Positions 12,251 to 12,260 of a stretch of 12,260 bases of DNA are shown here, one piece after another. A program made the position numbers and the translations under genes. The notes under the pieces were generated by a model, which did no database searches, had not been told where the DNA came from, and saw nothing but the letters and a program-made list of their open reading frames with translations. The stretch is from the NCBI GenBank assembly GCA_938041275.1, contig CALISH010000019.1:1-12260 (forward strand), read 5' to 3'. This DNA comes from an uncultured Solobacterium sp. Its GTDB lineage: Bacteria > Bacillota_I > Bacilli_A > Erysipelotrichales > Erysipelotrichaceae. Position 1 is the stretch's first letter. Every line of letters begins with the position of its first letter.

Positions 12251-12260
12251 GGAGTCTATA

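Noticed and set aside
1..12260. Mobile elements, CRISPR arrays, defence genes or integration scars
   Set aside because: I found no transposase, integrase, direct repeat array or att-like duplication. The tRNA gene has an ordinary terminator and no integrase or repeated tRNA 3' end nearby.

Overview
This is a low-GC chromosomal segment of a Gram-positive bacterium (Bacillota). Gene content and style suggest the Erysipelotrichia or a neighbouring lineage, but I cannot fix the genus from the sequence alone. Pointers are the AT-rich codon use, strong AGGAGG-type ribosome binding sites, an Asp23/Gls24 protein, a tryptophan T-box, a YitT transporter and a tRNA-Gln with a U1-A72 pair. The last is typical of organisms that make Gln-tRNA by the GluRS plus GatCAB route. 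Most of the window is ordinary core genome: I see no insertion sequence, phage gene, CRISPR array or sign of recent transfer.

Layout. 2-289: C-terminal end of an unrecognised gene. 338-664: Asp23/Gls24-family protein. 667-1994: the translation operon infC-rpmI-rplT behind an attenuating leader of the L20 type, closed by a hairpin terminator. 2034-3531: gltX on the minus strand, ending tail-to-tail with rplT. 3656-3883: a small DUF1858 protein divergent from gltX. 3979-4051: tRNA-Gln (anticodon CUG) with its own promoter and terminator. 4100-6860: a compact operon with overlapping ends, encoding an HD phosphohydrolase, RdgB (XTP/dITP diphosphatase), a DUF1461 membrane protein and TrmL (tRNA wobble-base methyltransferase). 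6921-7574: a 61-residue membrane protein followed by RidA with an unusual cysteine-rich tail. 7641-8519: YitT-family membrane protein. 8579-9568: trpS on the minus strand, behind a T-box leader at about 9586-9792 with a UGG specifier. 9948-12250: an ABC ATPase and its large permease. A ribosome-binding-like sequence after the permease stop suggests that the operon continues past the window.

How the genes work together. Much of the window serves translation: initiation factor 3, two ribosomal proteins, two aminoacyl-tRNA synthetases, a tRNA and a tRNA methylase. Two RNA switches, the L20-type leader and the Trp T-box, would tune this supply. A second theme is metabolite clean-up: RdgB removes deaminated purine nucleotides, RidA removes reactive enamines and imines, and the HD protein may act on nucleotides. 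The ABC pair is probably an exporter of unknown cargo.

The only stretch over 300 bases without a gene is 9569-9947. It holds the T-box leader and two divergent promoters. I do not see a clear new multi-gene system. The best leads are the five-cysteine tail on RidA, an 11-bp perfect inverted repeat around the tRNA promoter, a probably leaderless HD gene whose -10 box lies just past the tRNA terminator, and the changed histidine in that HD protein.
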